DNA of 12,122 bases, from NCBI GenBank assembly GCA_046540855.1, contig JBKHEJ010000070.1, forward strand, positions 1-12,122, read 5' to 3'. The notes under the pieces are model-generated. The model saw only the letters and a list, made by a program, of their open reading frames with translations. It had not been told where the DNA came from and searched no databases. A program made the translations under genes and the position numbers. Source of the stretch: T1Sed10-7 sp046540855 (GTDB lineage: Bacteria > Actinomycetota > Nitriliruptoria > Nitriliruptorales > Nitriliruptoraceae). Shown here piece after piece: positions 6,235 through 12,122 of this stretch (position 1 is its first letter; each line of letters starts with the position of its first letter).

Positions 6235-7518
6235 GTGCCCCCACGCTGGCCGCACGTCCCCCGCGTGCCTCGGATCCTGCGCCTGATCGGGCGTGCCATC
6301 GGGCTGCCGGTCAGCACGGTCGGCGCGTACTGGGCCCAGGAGGCGCGCAGCATCCGGACCGGCTCGATGGCGCTCGCGCTGGGGTTGGCGGCGACGCTGG
6401 TCGCCGGCATCGTGCTCGCCTCCGCCGAGAGCCAGCTCCAGGCGGTCCCCGGGCTCCTCGCGCTGATCCCGGCCGCCATCGGCATGCGCGGCGCGATCTT
6501 CGGTGCGCTCGGCTCACGGTTGGCCACCGGCATCCTGACCGGCGAGTTCGACCGGCAGCTGACCCGGACCAGCTACCTCGGGCGCCAGGTCGAGGCCTCC
6601 ACGGTCCTGACGCTCGCCTCCGCGCTGCAGGCCGGCGCGATCGCGTGGGGGGTCAGCGCGGCCCTCGGGCTCGAGACGGCGCCGTTGCTCAGCCTGGTCG
6701 CGATCTCGCTGGTCGGCGCGCTGCTCTCCTCGGCCGTGCTGTTCCTCGTCGTGATCGCGATGGCCCGCCGCAGCCAGGCGCTCGGGTTCAACCTCGACGA
6801 CGCCGGGGCACCGATCATCACCGCGACCGGGGACCTCGTCACGCTCCCAGCGCTGCTGCTCGCCACCCTGATGCTGCGCGTGCCCTGGCTCGCCGAGACG
6901 ATCGGCGTGGTCGGGATCGTCGCCGGGCTGGTCGCGGTCGTGCTCGGGCTGCGGACCGAGGACCAGCTCATCCGTCGGGTGGTGCGCGAGTCCCTGATCG
7001 TGCTGACCATCGCCGTGACCGTCGACGTCCTCGCCGGGGTGGTCGTCCAGGCGCGCGCCGAGGAGCAGTTCGCGACGGCCGCGCTGCTGGTGCTGCTCCC
7101 GCCGTTCATCGCCAACTGCGGCTCGCTCGGCGGGATGCTCGCGAGCCGGCTGGCGTCGAAGCTCCACGTGGGCCAGCTCGACCCGCGCCTGCTCCCGGGC
7201 AAGCTCGCGGTGCTGGACTTCACCCTCATCACGTTGCTCGCCGTCCTGGCCTTCAGCGGTGTCGGCCTCACGGGTTGGTTGGCCGCGGTGATCGTGCCGG
7301 GCGTCGAGCCGGTCGCCCTGCTGAGCACCATCGCGGTCGTGCTGCTGGCCGGGGTGTTCGCGCTGCCGATCATGTCGGGCACCGCCTACGGCGCCGCCGC
7401 CGTGTCGTTCCGCTTCGGCTTCGACCCTGACAACCACGGCATCCCGGTCGTGACCGCCGTGATGGACCTGACCGGGGTGGTGTGCCTGCTCGCCGCCATC
7501 ACGGTGCTCGGCATCTGA
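6235..7518 (+). CDS. Divalent cation (Mg2+) transporter with two SLC41/MgtE membrane repeats
   Basis: 427 residues from GTG 6235, preceded by GGAGGAG at six bases; the open frame upstream of this has no SD. Nearly the whole chain is hydrophobic, as two homologous five-helix halves. Half one has IPAAIGMRGAIFGALGSRLATGI (78-100) and GAPIITATGDLVTLPALLL (191-209). Half two has PPFIANCGSLGGMLASRLASKLHVG (289-313) and HGIPVVTAVMDLTGVV (401-416). D200 and D411 match the conserved pore aspartate of MgtE domains, and the P-x-I-x-x-x-G-S-x-G segments match its first helix. Bacterial MgtE carries one such domain behind cytosolic N and CBS domains and works as a dimer. Here both halves are in one chain and no cytosolic sensor is present. 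The PhoU/RCK_C protein 104 bases downstream probably supplies that control. Mg2+ is the likeliest ion; Co2+ or others are possible. Confidence 0.88.
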   Translation: MPPRWPHVPRVPRILRLIGRAIGLPVSTVGAYWAQEARSIRTGSMALALGLAATLVAGIVLASAESQLQAVPGLLALIPAAIGMRGAIFGALGSRLATGILTGEFDRQLTRTSYLGRQVEASTVLTLASALQAGAIAWGVSAALGLETAPLLSLVAISLVGALLSSAVLFLVVIAMARRSQALGFNLDDAGAPIITATGDLVTLPALLLATLMLRVPWLAETIGVVGIVAGLVAVVLGLRTEDQLIRRVVRESLIVLTIAVTVDVLAGVVVQARAEEQFATAALLVLLPPFIANCGSLGGMLASRLASKLHVGQLDPRLLPGKLAVLDFTLITLLAVLAFSGVGLTGWLAAVIVPGVEPVALLSTIAVVLLAGVFALPIMSGTAYGAAAVSFRFGFDPDNHGIPVVTAVMDLTGVVCLLAAITVLGI

Positions 7519-7622
7519 CCGGTGAGCGGCCGACCTCGTCCCCGCCCCCTCGACCCTCGCACCCGATCCCGACCCCACACCGCGCCCGACCTCCCCGAGC
7601 CGGCTCCGCCCCGAGGATGACC

Positions 7623-8840
7623 ATGAGAACCGTACGTACCGTCAAGGACCTGCTGGTCGAGGCGAAGGACGCCGCAGAGCTCATGGTGGACCTCGCGTAC
7701 GCGGCGATCTTCTACGGCGACGACAGCCTCGCCCGGGAGGTCCTGCGCCTCGAGGAGCGGGTCGACGAGCTGCTCGTGGAGCTACGGGTGGTGTGCATGC
7801 TCGCAGCCCGGACACGGGAGGACGCCGACCAGCTCGCGGGCGTGCTCTCCATGGCGGTCTCGATCGAGGGCATCGCCGACGCCGCCGAGGACATCGCGCG
7901 CGTCGCGCTCAAGGACCTCGGCGTGCCGGCGGAGCTGCGCGACGACCTCCGGCACGCGACCGAGGTCACCGCACGGGTCAAGATCCGTCCCGAGAACCGG
8001 CTCGAGGGAGCCCCACTGCGGGACCTCGAGCTGCCGAGCCGGACCGGCATGTGGATCATCGCGATCCGCCGTGACGTGGAGTGGCTCCACGGTCCCGAGG
8101 GCGACGAGGTGCTGCGCGAGAACGACGTCCTGTTCCTCCAGGGGCCGCGCAGCGGGGTCAACGAGGTCCGTGAGCTGGCGGGAGCACCGGTGCGGGAGCT
8201 GCCCCCACCGCCACCGGGCGGTCGTCTCTCCCACCTCGACCGGGCGGTCGACCTCGTGGTCGAGCTCAAGAACGTCTCCGAGGTGGCGGTCGGGCTCGCG
8301 TACTCCGCCATCCTGCTGCGCGACACCTCGCTGGCAGCCGAGGTCAGCGCCATCGAGGACCAGTCCGACGAGCTCTTCCACCGGCTCGAGGGGTGGGTGC
8401 TGCGTGCGGCGTCCGAGCTGGAGGACCCCGAGGAGCTCCGGGGCCTCCTCCACCTCGCCGCTGCAGCCGAGCGCATCGTGGACTCCGCGCAGTCGATGTG
8501 CCGGGTCATCGAGGAGGAGGGTCCGCCGCACCCGGTCATCGCTGCCGCTCTCTCCGAGGCGGACGAGATCGTCGCCGAGGCGATCATCGCCGCGGGCAGC
8601 GAGGTGGACGGGCGCACCCTCGGCGAGCTGCGGTTGCAGACCGAGACCGGGATGGAGGTCCTGGCGGTGAAGCGGGCGAGCCGCTGGATCTACCGGCCGC
8701 GGCGCGGCCACCGCAACGATCCGGGGGACCGCCTCATCGCGATCGGTCCCGAGGAGGGTGCGCCACGGCTGCGCGAGCTGGCGGGGGACGTTCGTCCCGA
8801 GGGCGATGCGGGCTGGGTGGAGCCGGAACCCGTGGCGTGA
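7623..8840 (+). CDS. Duplicated PhoU-like + RCK_C (TrkA_C) regulatory protein
   Basis: 405 residues from ATG 7623, with GAGG six bases upstream; ATG 7617 abuts that GAGG and is unlikely to be used. The protein is soluble, acidic and internally duplicated. PhoU-like helices lie at about 5-100 and 203-297 (compare ELMVDLAYAAIFYGDDSLA 19-37 with EVAVGLAYSAILLRDTSLA 220-238). RCK_C/TrkA_C domains lie at about 117-187 and 314-388 (LRDLELPSRTGMWIIAIRR and LGELRLQTETGMEVLAVKR), joined by a Pro-rich linker at 194-200. RCK_C domains gate K+ and other cation transporters by binding ligands such as c-di-AMP; no Rossmann RCK_N domain is present. Position directly after an SLC41/MgtE transporter that lacks its own sensor domain suggests a cytosolic gating partner. 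PhoU-like helices might dock it to the membrane protein. Ligand unknown. Confidence 0.85.
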   Translation: MRTVRTVKDLLVEAKDAAELMVDLAYAAIFYGDDSLAREVLRLEERVDELLVELRVVCMLAARTREDADQLAGVLSMAVSIEGIADAAEDIARVALKDLGVPAELRDDLRHATEVTARVKIRPENRLEGAPLRDLELPSRTGMWIIAIRRDVEWLHGPEGDEVLRENDVLFLQGPRSGVNEVRELAGAPVRELPPPPPGGRLSHLDRAVDLVVELKNVSEVAVGLAYSAILLRDTSLAAEVSAIEDQSDELFHRLEGWVLRAASELEDPEELRGLLHLAAAAERIVDSAQSMCRVIEEEGPPHPVIAAALSEADEIVAEAIIAAGSEVDGRTLGELRLQTETGMEVLAVKRASRWIYRPRRGHRNDPGDRLIAIGPEEGAPRLRELAGDVRPEGDAGWVEPEPVA

Positions 8841-8875
8841 GACCGGCGGGACGAGGGCCCGGGCGGTTCGGCAGG

Positions 8876-8948
8876 TCGGCCGTGGTCGCGGCGCGGCCCC
8901 GTCTGCAGGAGCGCGCGGAGGCTCGGCCGTGGTCGCGGCGCGGCCCCG
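8876..8948. repeat. 26-bp perfect direct repeat in the intergenic region
   Basis: Two identical 26-bp copies, at 8876-8901 and 8923-8948, each begin TCGGCCGTGG and end GCGCGGCCCCG, with a 21-bp spacer. Each copy can fold a 5-bp stem (GGCCG/CGGCC, 11-nt loop). They sit between the regulator gene and the HNH promoter. They could be a recent local duplication, paired binding sites or a 3'-end structure for the upstream operon; there is no T-tract. Confidence 0.8.
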
Positions 8949-8997
8949 AACGACCCCGAGCATGCGCTGCGCGAACATGACCGTGCGCTGAACAGGA

Positions 8998-9024
8998 GAT
9001 ACCGAGAGATACCGAGGGATACGG
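8998..9024 (+). repeat. 10-bp tandem repeat upstream of the HNH promoter
   Basis: GATACCGAGA (8998-9007) and GATACCGAGG (9008-9017) are followed by a weaker third unit beginning GATACGG (9018-9024), so GATAC recurs three times at exactly 10-bp spacing. It ends against the -35-like TTGCGT. Helical phasing at a promoter edge suggests a possible activator site; slippage is the plain alternative. Confidence 0.6.
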
Positions 9025-9053
9025 TTGCGTTCGAACATATGTTCCTCTACCGT
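9025..9053 (+). promoter_or_regulatory. Predicted promoter of the HNH gene
   Basis: TTGCGT (9025-9030) as -35, a 17-bp spacer and TACCGT (9048-9053, TANNNT) as -10 predict a start near 9060 and a leader of about 30 nt carrying the SD. The spacer contains the LexA-type palindrome, so bound repressor would block RNA polymerase. Confidence 0.55.
9032..9045. promoter_or_regulatory. LexA-type SOS box
   Basis: GAACATATGTTC (9033-9044) is a perfect 12-bp palindrome, within CGAACATATGTTCC. It matches the CGAAC-N4-GTTCG operator of mycobacterial and Bacillus LexA at every position except the final G. It lies 47 bases before the HNH start codon and inside the predicted promoter spacer. DUF222/13E12-repeat HNH genes are known members of the LexA regulon in mycobacteria, which supports the call. 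Confidence 0.75.
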
Positions 9054-9091
9054 GGGAGTCACCCGATCGACGAGCGCAAGGAGGGCCACGG

Positions 9092-10696
9092 ATGTCACCC
9101 GCGGTGCCCTCCGACCCGCTGGCCACGCTCGAGCACGCGATCACCGCTGCCTGTGGCCGGGACCTCGAGGCGTACGACGAGCCGGTGCTGGCCCGCCAGC
9201 TCGACCGGCTCCACCGGGCGCAGGCACGGCTCGCCGCCGAACGGGCGCGTCTCACCGCCGAGCTGGAACGGCGCCGCCTCCGCACCATCGGTGATGCCCG
9301 CGACCGGGAGCGGGCTCGGCAGTACCTCCAACGCGACCTCGCCGACCGTTCGAACCGGCAGCCGGCGCAGACGAAGCTCGATAGCCAGGCAGGGACCGCG
9401 GCGCGTCAGCATCCCGCGACCGGTCGTTGCTTCGCTTCCGGCGACATCAGTGCCGAGCACGTCCGTCTCGTCGCGAGCGTCCTGGACACGCTCCCGGCGG
9501 GAGATGAGCGCGATGAGCTCGAGCAGGACCTGCTCGCGCGCGCCCGCCACCTGAACCCGACCGCGTTCGGCCGGTACACCCGTGACCTCCTCGCCCGGCA
9601 GCTTCCCGCCACGGTGACGTTGCGGGAGGAGCGCCAGCAGCGGGAGCGGCGCGTGACCCTCGCCGATACCCCCGACGGTGGGCTGACGCTCTCCGGGCTG
9701 CTCCACGGCACCGCTGCGGAGACCGTCCGGACCGCCGTGGAGGCGTTCCGACGACCCGACGCGAGCTCCGAGCTGCGAACACCGGCGCAGCGCACCGCGG
9801 ATGCGCTGGAGCAGGTGTGCGCGGTCGCACTGCGAGCCGGTGCCGCCGCCACGTCCCACGGGATCCGTCCGCAGGTCCTCGTCACCGTGACCACCGACCA
9901 GATCGAGCTCGGTCCGGATGGCATCGCCAACCTCGGCTCCGGTGAGGCGTCCACCCTCGGTCGGCTCCGCCACCTGCTGGACGACTGCAGCTGGGCGCGC
10001 GTCGTCCTGGGCCCGGACGGGGCACCCCTAGAGGCATCCGAGAGCGTCCGGACCGTCCCGCACGGCCTCTGGCGGGCGCTCCTCGCCCGCGACCAGGGGT
10101 GCACCTGGCCGGGCTGCGACGCGCCCGCGAACTGGTGCGACGTCGCGCACGGCAACGAGCCGTTCGCGGCCGGTGGACGTCTGTCGCCGGACAACGCGGC
10201 ACTGCTCTGCCGGCGCCACCACCGCAGGTTCGACCACGGCGACCTCCGCATCCGGATCGACGGGGCCGAGGTCCGATACGTCCGTCGCCAGCAGGTCACC
10301 GACGAACCCCGAGGAGCGGTCGCTCCCACCGAACGGAGCGGGTGCGACGCCAACGGCCCACCGCCTGCGGCCGCGCACCCGCCGAGCGGTCCCCCACCAC
10401 CTGCGACCGCGGACCCACCGAGCGGTCCCCCGCCACCTGCGACCGCGGACCCACCGAGCGGTGCTGCTCCCGGACCCGGAACGGGCGCGGCGACCGGCGG
10501 CCTGCCACCCGCCGAGGGGGCTCGCGCCACCGATGGCCGCCCAGAGGCGGCGGGTCCGAGCGCTCGGTCCTCACCGACGACCCGCCCAAGGGGCGCTCCG
10601 CCGAGCGTGGGAGCGCTGGACCGGCGCGCCCAACCAGGGCATCGAGGTCGGCGATCCGCGACCCAACCCGATCTTCTCGGTTCCATCGGCCCCTGA
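9092..10696 (+). CDS. DUF222 domain HNH endonuclease (13E12-repeat type)
   Basis: 534 residues from ATG 9092, with AAGGAGGG six bases upstream. Residues about 10-325 form the helical DUF222 region, including a heptad-like stretch (32-75) and ISAEHVRLVASVLDTLP (119-135). The HNH domain spans about 328-392: C337TWPGC342 and C373RRH376 form a probable structural Zn site, D350-V-A-H353 holds the likely general-base His, and N368 is the HNH Asn. Two usual metal positions differ: Ala352 stands where most relatives have the first His of HH, and HHRRFDH replaces HHR-x-x-H. After residue 400 the chain is low-complexity, with a Pro-rich 12-residue repeat, Ala/Gly/Arg-rich sequence and an end at DLLGSIGP. 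Such genes are often multicopy in actinobacteria; function is unproven. The upstream SOS box predicts induction by DNA damage. Confidence 0.9.
   Translation: MSPAVPSDPLATLEHAITAACGRDLEAYDEPVLARQLDRLHRAQARLAAERARLTAELERRRLRTIGDARDRERARQYLQRDLADRSNRQPAQTKLDSQAGTAARQHPATGRCFASGDISAEHVRLVASVLDTLPAGDERDELEQDLLARARHLNPTAFGRYTRDLLARQLPATVTLREERQQRERRVTLADTPDGGLTLSGLLHGTAAETVRTAVEAFRRPDASSELRTPAQRTADALEQVCAVALRAGAAATSHGIRPQVLVTVTTDQIELGPDGIANLGSGEASTLGRLRHLLDDCSWARVVLGPDGAPLEASESVRTVPHGLWRALLARDQGCTWPGCDAPANWCDVAHGNEPFAAGGRLSPDNAALLCRRHHRRFDHGDLRIRIDGAEVRYVRRQQVTDEPRGAVAPTERSGCDANGPPPAAAHPPSGPPPPATADPPSGPPPPATADPPSGAAPGPGTGAATGGLPPAEGARATDGRPEAAGPSARSSPTTRPRGAPPSVGALDRRAQPGHRGRRSATQPDLLGSIGP
10382..10462 (+). 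repeat. 36-bp tandem repeat inside the HNH gene
   Basis: Two full 36-bp units (10382-10417 and 10418-10453, differing at one base) and a 9-bp third start (10454-10462) encode PSGPPPPATADP twice, in frame. A shorter degenerate copy lies just upstream (about 10350-10381, encoding NGPPPAAAHP). The unit length is a multiple of three, so copy-number change keeps the frame. Confidence 0.9.
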
Positions 10697-10731
10697 CCCC
10701 CTGCCGCAGCGTCGGGTCGGCGCAGCGGCCG

Positions 10732-11076
10732 TCAGACCAGCCGTTCCAGCGGGTGGAGGTAGCGGCGGAGCGCGGAGCACCCGAGCGCGATCGCGAGGCT
10801 GGTCAGCGCGAGGGCGTTCGCCAGCCGCCACGGGGTGCCCGACACCGTCGGGATGTCGAAGGAGACCCGGAGCCAGAACAGCCCGAACACCGTGTGGAAC
10901 CACAGGTGCAGCCGCGCCGTGGACCGCCAGCGACGGGCGAGCTCCGGCACGACACGACGACCGAGCGGGTCGTCGGGGAACTCGCGTCGCAGGGTCGCCA
11001 TGGCCAGGCGGTGACGCTCGGGCTGGCCGAGCGTGCGCTCCCAGAGCTCCTCCCACATCCGATCATCCCAGCGCAC
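10732..11076 (-). CDS. Small two-helix membrane protein of unknown function
   Basis: 114 residues from GTG 11076, which has GGAGG six bases upstream; ATG 11058 is a weaker alternative. A charged, amphipathic N-terminus (1-54, with MWEELWERTLGQPERHRL and LARRWRSTARL) is followed by two hydrophobic helices at about 56-73 and 85-103 and a short basic end (RRYLHPLERLV). The first 30 or so residues look like a 2TM-domain or DUF-type cytosolic segment ahead of a helical hairpin, but I do not recognise the family. It is 93 bases downstream of the DUF4026-like gene on the same strand and converges on the HNH gene with a 35-bp gap, in which I see no convincing terminator. Confidence 0.7.
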   Translation of the reverse strand: MRWDDRMWEELWERTLGQPERHRLAMATLRREFPDDPLGRRVVPELARRWRSTARLHLWFHTVFGLFWLRVSFDIPTVSGTPWRLANALALTSLAIALGCSALRRYLHPLERLV

Positions 11077-11152
11077 CGCTCTCCTCCGGTTCGGCGCTGC
11101 TGCGTTCCCTCCAGCTCGGCACCTCGGCCGCTTCGGCTCGGTGGTCGATCAC
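11063..11152 (-). CDS. Possible 29-residue leader ORF
   Basis: GTG 11152 follows GGAGG at five bases and opens a 29-codon frame (VIDHRAEAAEVPSWRERSS...) that ends in TGA at 11063, overlapping the start of the two-helix membrane protein gene by 14 bases in another frame. The good SD and the overlap would allow translational coupling. The peptide is hydrophilic and unlike anything I know. It may be chance in G-rich sequence. Confidence 0.2.
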   Translation of the reverse strand: MIDHRAEAAEVPSWRERSSAEPEESGALG

Positions 11153-11169
11153 GCCCCCCTCCGCCCGCC

Positions 11170-12122
11170 TCAGCCCACCGCGGCGATGGCCTCGAGCACC
11201 CCCGGGAGGTCCTTGCGGTACCGCCCGAGCCGTGGCCGGTGCAGGACCGACAGGGTCGCTCGTGGGCCGTCGAGCCCCGGCCCACGGTTCCTGCCCGCAC
11301 GACCCACCCCCGGCCAGTCGAGGTTGGCGTGCTGCCACGCCTCCAGCACCGGGACGAGGTAGACCGGGGTCCCGTCCGGGAGCTGCAGATCCGCCTTGAG
11401 CCCACCCTCGAGCAGCTGCTCGTGCACGTGCCGCAGCACCGCCGGGGCTGCCTCCGCCTGGACCGCGTTGCAGCCGTAGAGCTCGAGGTCGGGGACGTCG
11501 AAGCGCGCCGCGCCGTGGGTCCGGACCCAGCGGGTGCCCTCGCCGTCGACCACCGTGACGATGCCGTCCTCGTGCTCCACCGCACCGATGGCGCAGCGGT
11601 GCAGCCAGGCGGTCTCATGCTCGACCCGAGCGGATAGATCGCGGATGCCGACGATGCTGGCGGACAGCTGCCGGGCCAGCGACTGCAGGAGCTTGGCCTG
11701 GCGCTGGAGACCATCGGCGAGGCCGTCCTCGCCCAGGTAGGCCTCGGACCGCAGCAACGGCGCTCCATCGTCCGGGTCGGACATGGCGCGCACCACGGCG
11801 CGCTGGAGCCGACCGCCCCACTGCACCTCCTGGGCTTCGTCACCCCGGCCTCGGACGGGCGCGGCCCGATCCAGGTCGCCAGCGGACCCCGCTGCCCGAA
11901 CGACCTCGGCGAGGTCGGTCACCGGAGCGTCCAGGTGGAGCGCGATCAGGGAGGTGTAGCGGTCGGCCACGGCGAGGCTCCGGGTCTCGGTGGAGGTCGG
12001 CTGGTCATCGTCAGGCTGGAGGTCGGCCAGGGTGGCTGGCACGGCGCTCGCCCGGGCGGTGGGCTGGGGGCTGGCCGGGCTTCCGGGCTGCGCGGCGGCC
12101 TGGGCGGACCGACGACCTCTCA
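11170..12122 (-). CDS. DUF4026-like protein, possibly 5' incomplete
   Basis: The frame has no stop up to the right edge, and the last two bases would complete an NTG codon with the next base, so the true start may lie at or beyond the edge. Starts inside the window are GTG 12042 (290 residues, no SD) and GTG 11970 (266 residues, GGAG seven bases upstream). The first ~50 codons from the edge are Ala/Pro/Gln/Ser-rich and probably disordered. Numbered from GTG 12042, the conserved part has LLQSLARQLSASIVGIRDLSA (118-138), W146LHR, and IVTVVDGEGTRWVRTHGAARFDVPDLELYGCN (161-192), then LEAW (233-236). RTHG-x-x-R(F/C)-x-x-P-(D/E)-LE followed by a helix is the layout I recall for DUF4026, a family of unknown function related to DUF2314 proteins. 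No signal peptide or membrane helix is seen. Family assignment is from memory and moderate. Confidence 0.6.
   Translation of the reverse strand, partial: RGRRSAQAAAQPGSPASPQPTARASAVPATLADLQPDDDQPTSTETRSLAVADRYTSLIALHLDAPVTDLAEVVRAAGSAGDLDRAAPVRGRGDEAQEVQWGGRLQRAVVRAMSDPDDGAPLLRSEAYLGEDGLADGLQRQAKLLQSLARQLSASIVGIRDLSARVEHETAWLHRCAIGAVEHEDGIVTVVDGEGTRWVRTHGAARFDVPDLELYGCNAVQAEAAPAVLRHVHEQLLEGGLKADLQLPDGTPVYLVPVLEAWQHANLDWPGVGRAGRNRGPGLDGPRATLSVLHRPRLGRYRKDLPGVLEAIAAVG

Noticed and set aside
6514..7578. Minus-strand frame opposite the transporter
   Set aside because: Its translation is His/Asp/Gln/Arg-rich, the typical complement of hydrophobic membrane-protein codons.
7597..7606. GAGCCGGCTC palindrome before the PhoU/RCK_C gene
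   Set aside because: A 10-bp GC palindrome without a loop or partner site is expected by chance at this base composition.
8876..8948. CRISPR-like array
   Set aside because: Only two repeat copies with one 21-bp spacer and no cas genes nearby.
7782..9098. Minus-strand frame opposite the PhoU/RCK_C gene and the SOS promoter
   Set aside because: The plus strand carries a duplicated, recognisable domain architecture; the minus frame does not.
9406..10686. Minus-strand frame opposite the HNH gene
   Set aside because: Shadow frame. The HNH Cys/His/Asn motifs are on the plus strand and follow a strong SD.
10697..10731. Intrinsic terminator in the convergent gap
   Set aside because: Only a 5-bp GCCGC/GCGGC stem with a 17-nt loop and no T-run; not convincing.
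10099..11637. Long plus-strand frame crossing from the HNH gene over the two minus-strand genes
   Set aside because: It overlaps an identified gene in another frame and then two minus-strand genes. No SD and no domain.

Overview
The window is very GC-rich. It shows strong GC bias at third codon positions, GTG starts, Shine-Dalgarno (SD) sites mixed with apparently leaderless starts, and TANNNT-type -10 boxes. Together with a TIGR03089-family protein beside LytR-CpsA-Psr (LCP) genes, a DUF222/HNH gene and a GAAC-N4-GTTC type SOS box, this points to an actinobacterial chromosome. A deep-branching group such as Nitriliruptoria is possible, but that is only a guess. I see no phage, plasmid, IS, CRISPR, rRNA or tRNA signature.

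Layout. (1) 1-2962, minus strand: a tightly coupled cell-envelope operon. It runs from a membrane-anchored LytR_C protein with a degenerate LCP domain, through a canonical LCP phosphotransferase (TGATG overlap), to a family-2 glycosyltransferase (GTGA overlap) cut by the left edge. Diverging from it at 3049-3891 is a TIGR03089-family protein, a truncated relative of AMP-forming acyl-CoA synthetases. (2) 3857-6094, minus strand: a long DmdC-type acyl-CoA dehydrogenase, probably translated from a leaderless mRNA, followed by a small GerW/YtfJ-like membrane protein whose 3' end overlaps the TIGR03089 gene convergently by 35 nt. (3) 6235-8840, plus strand: a divalent-cation transporter with two SLC41/MgtE membrane repeats, followed by a soluble protein with a duplicated PhoU-like + RCK_C (TrkA_C) architecture. 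They look like a channel and its regulator made in trans. (4) 8841-9091: a non-coding stretch with a 26-bp direct repeat, a 10-bp tandem repeat and a LexA-type operator lying inside a promoter. It precedes a DUF222/HNH nuclease gene (9092-10696), which is therefore predicted to be DNA-damage inducible. (5) 10732-12122, minus strand: a small two-helix membrane protein and a DUF4026-like protein whose reading frame stays open to the right edge.

Genes 1-3 serve wall or teichoic/glycopolymer assembly. The 6235-8840 pair serves Mg2+ or related cation homeostasis. The acyl-CoA dehydrogenase serves acyl-CoA oxidation with an electron-transfer flavoprotein encoded elsewhere. I found no clearly new multi-gene system. 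The most rewarding items are the SOS-controlled HNH gene with unusual metal-site residues, the transporter/regulator pair, and the LCP pseudo-enzyme coupled to an intact LCP enzyme.
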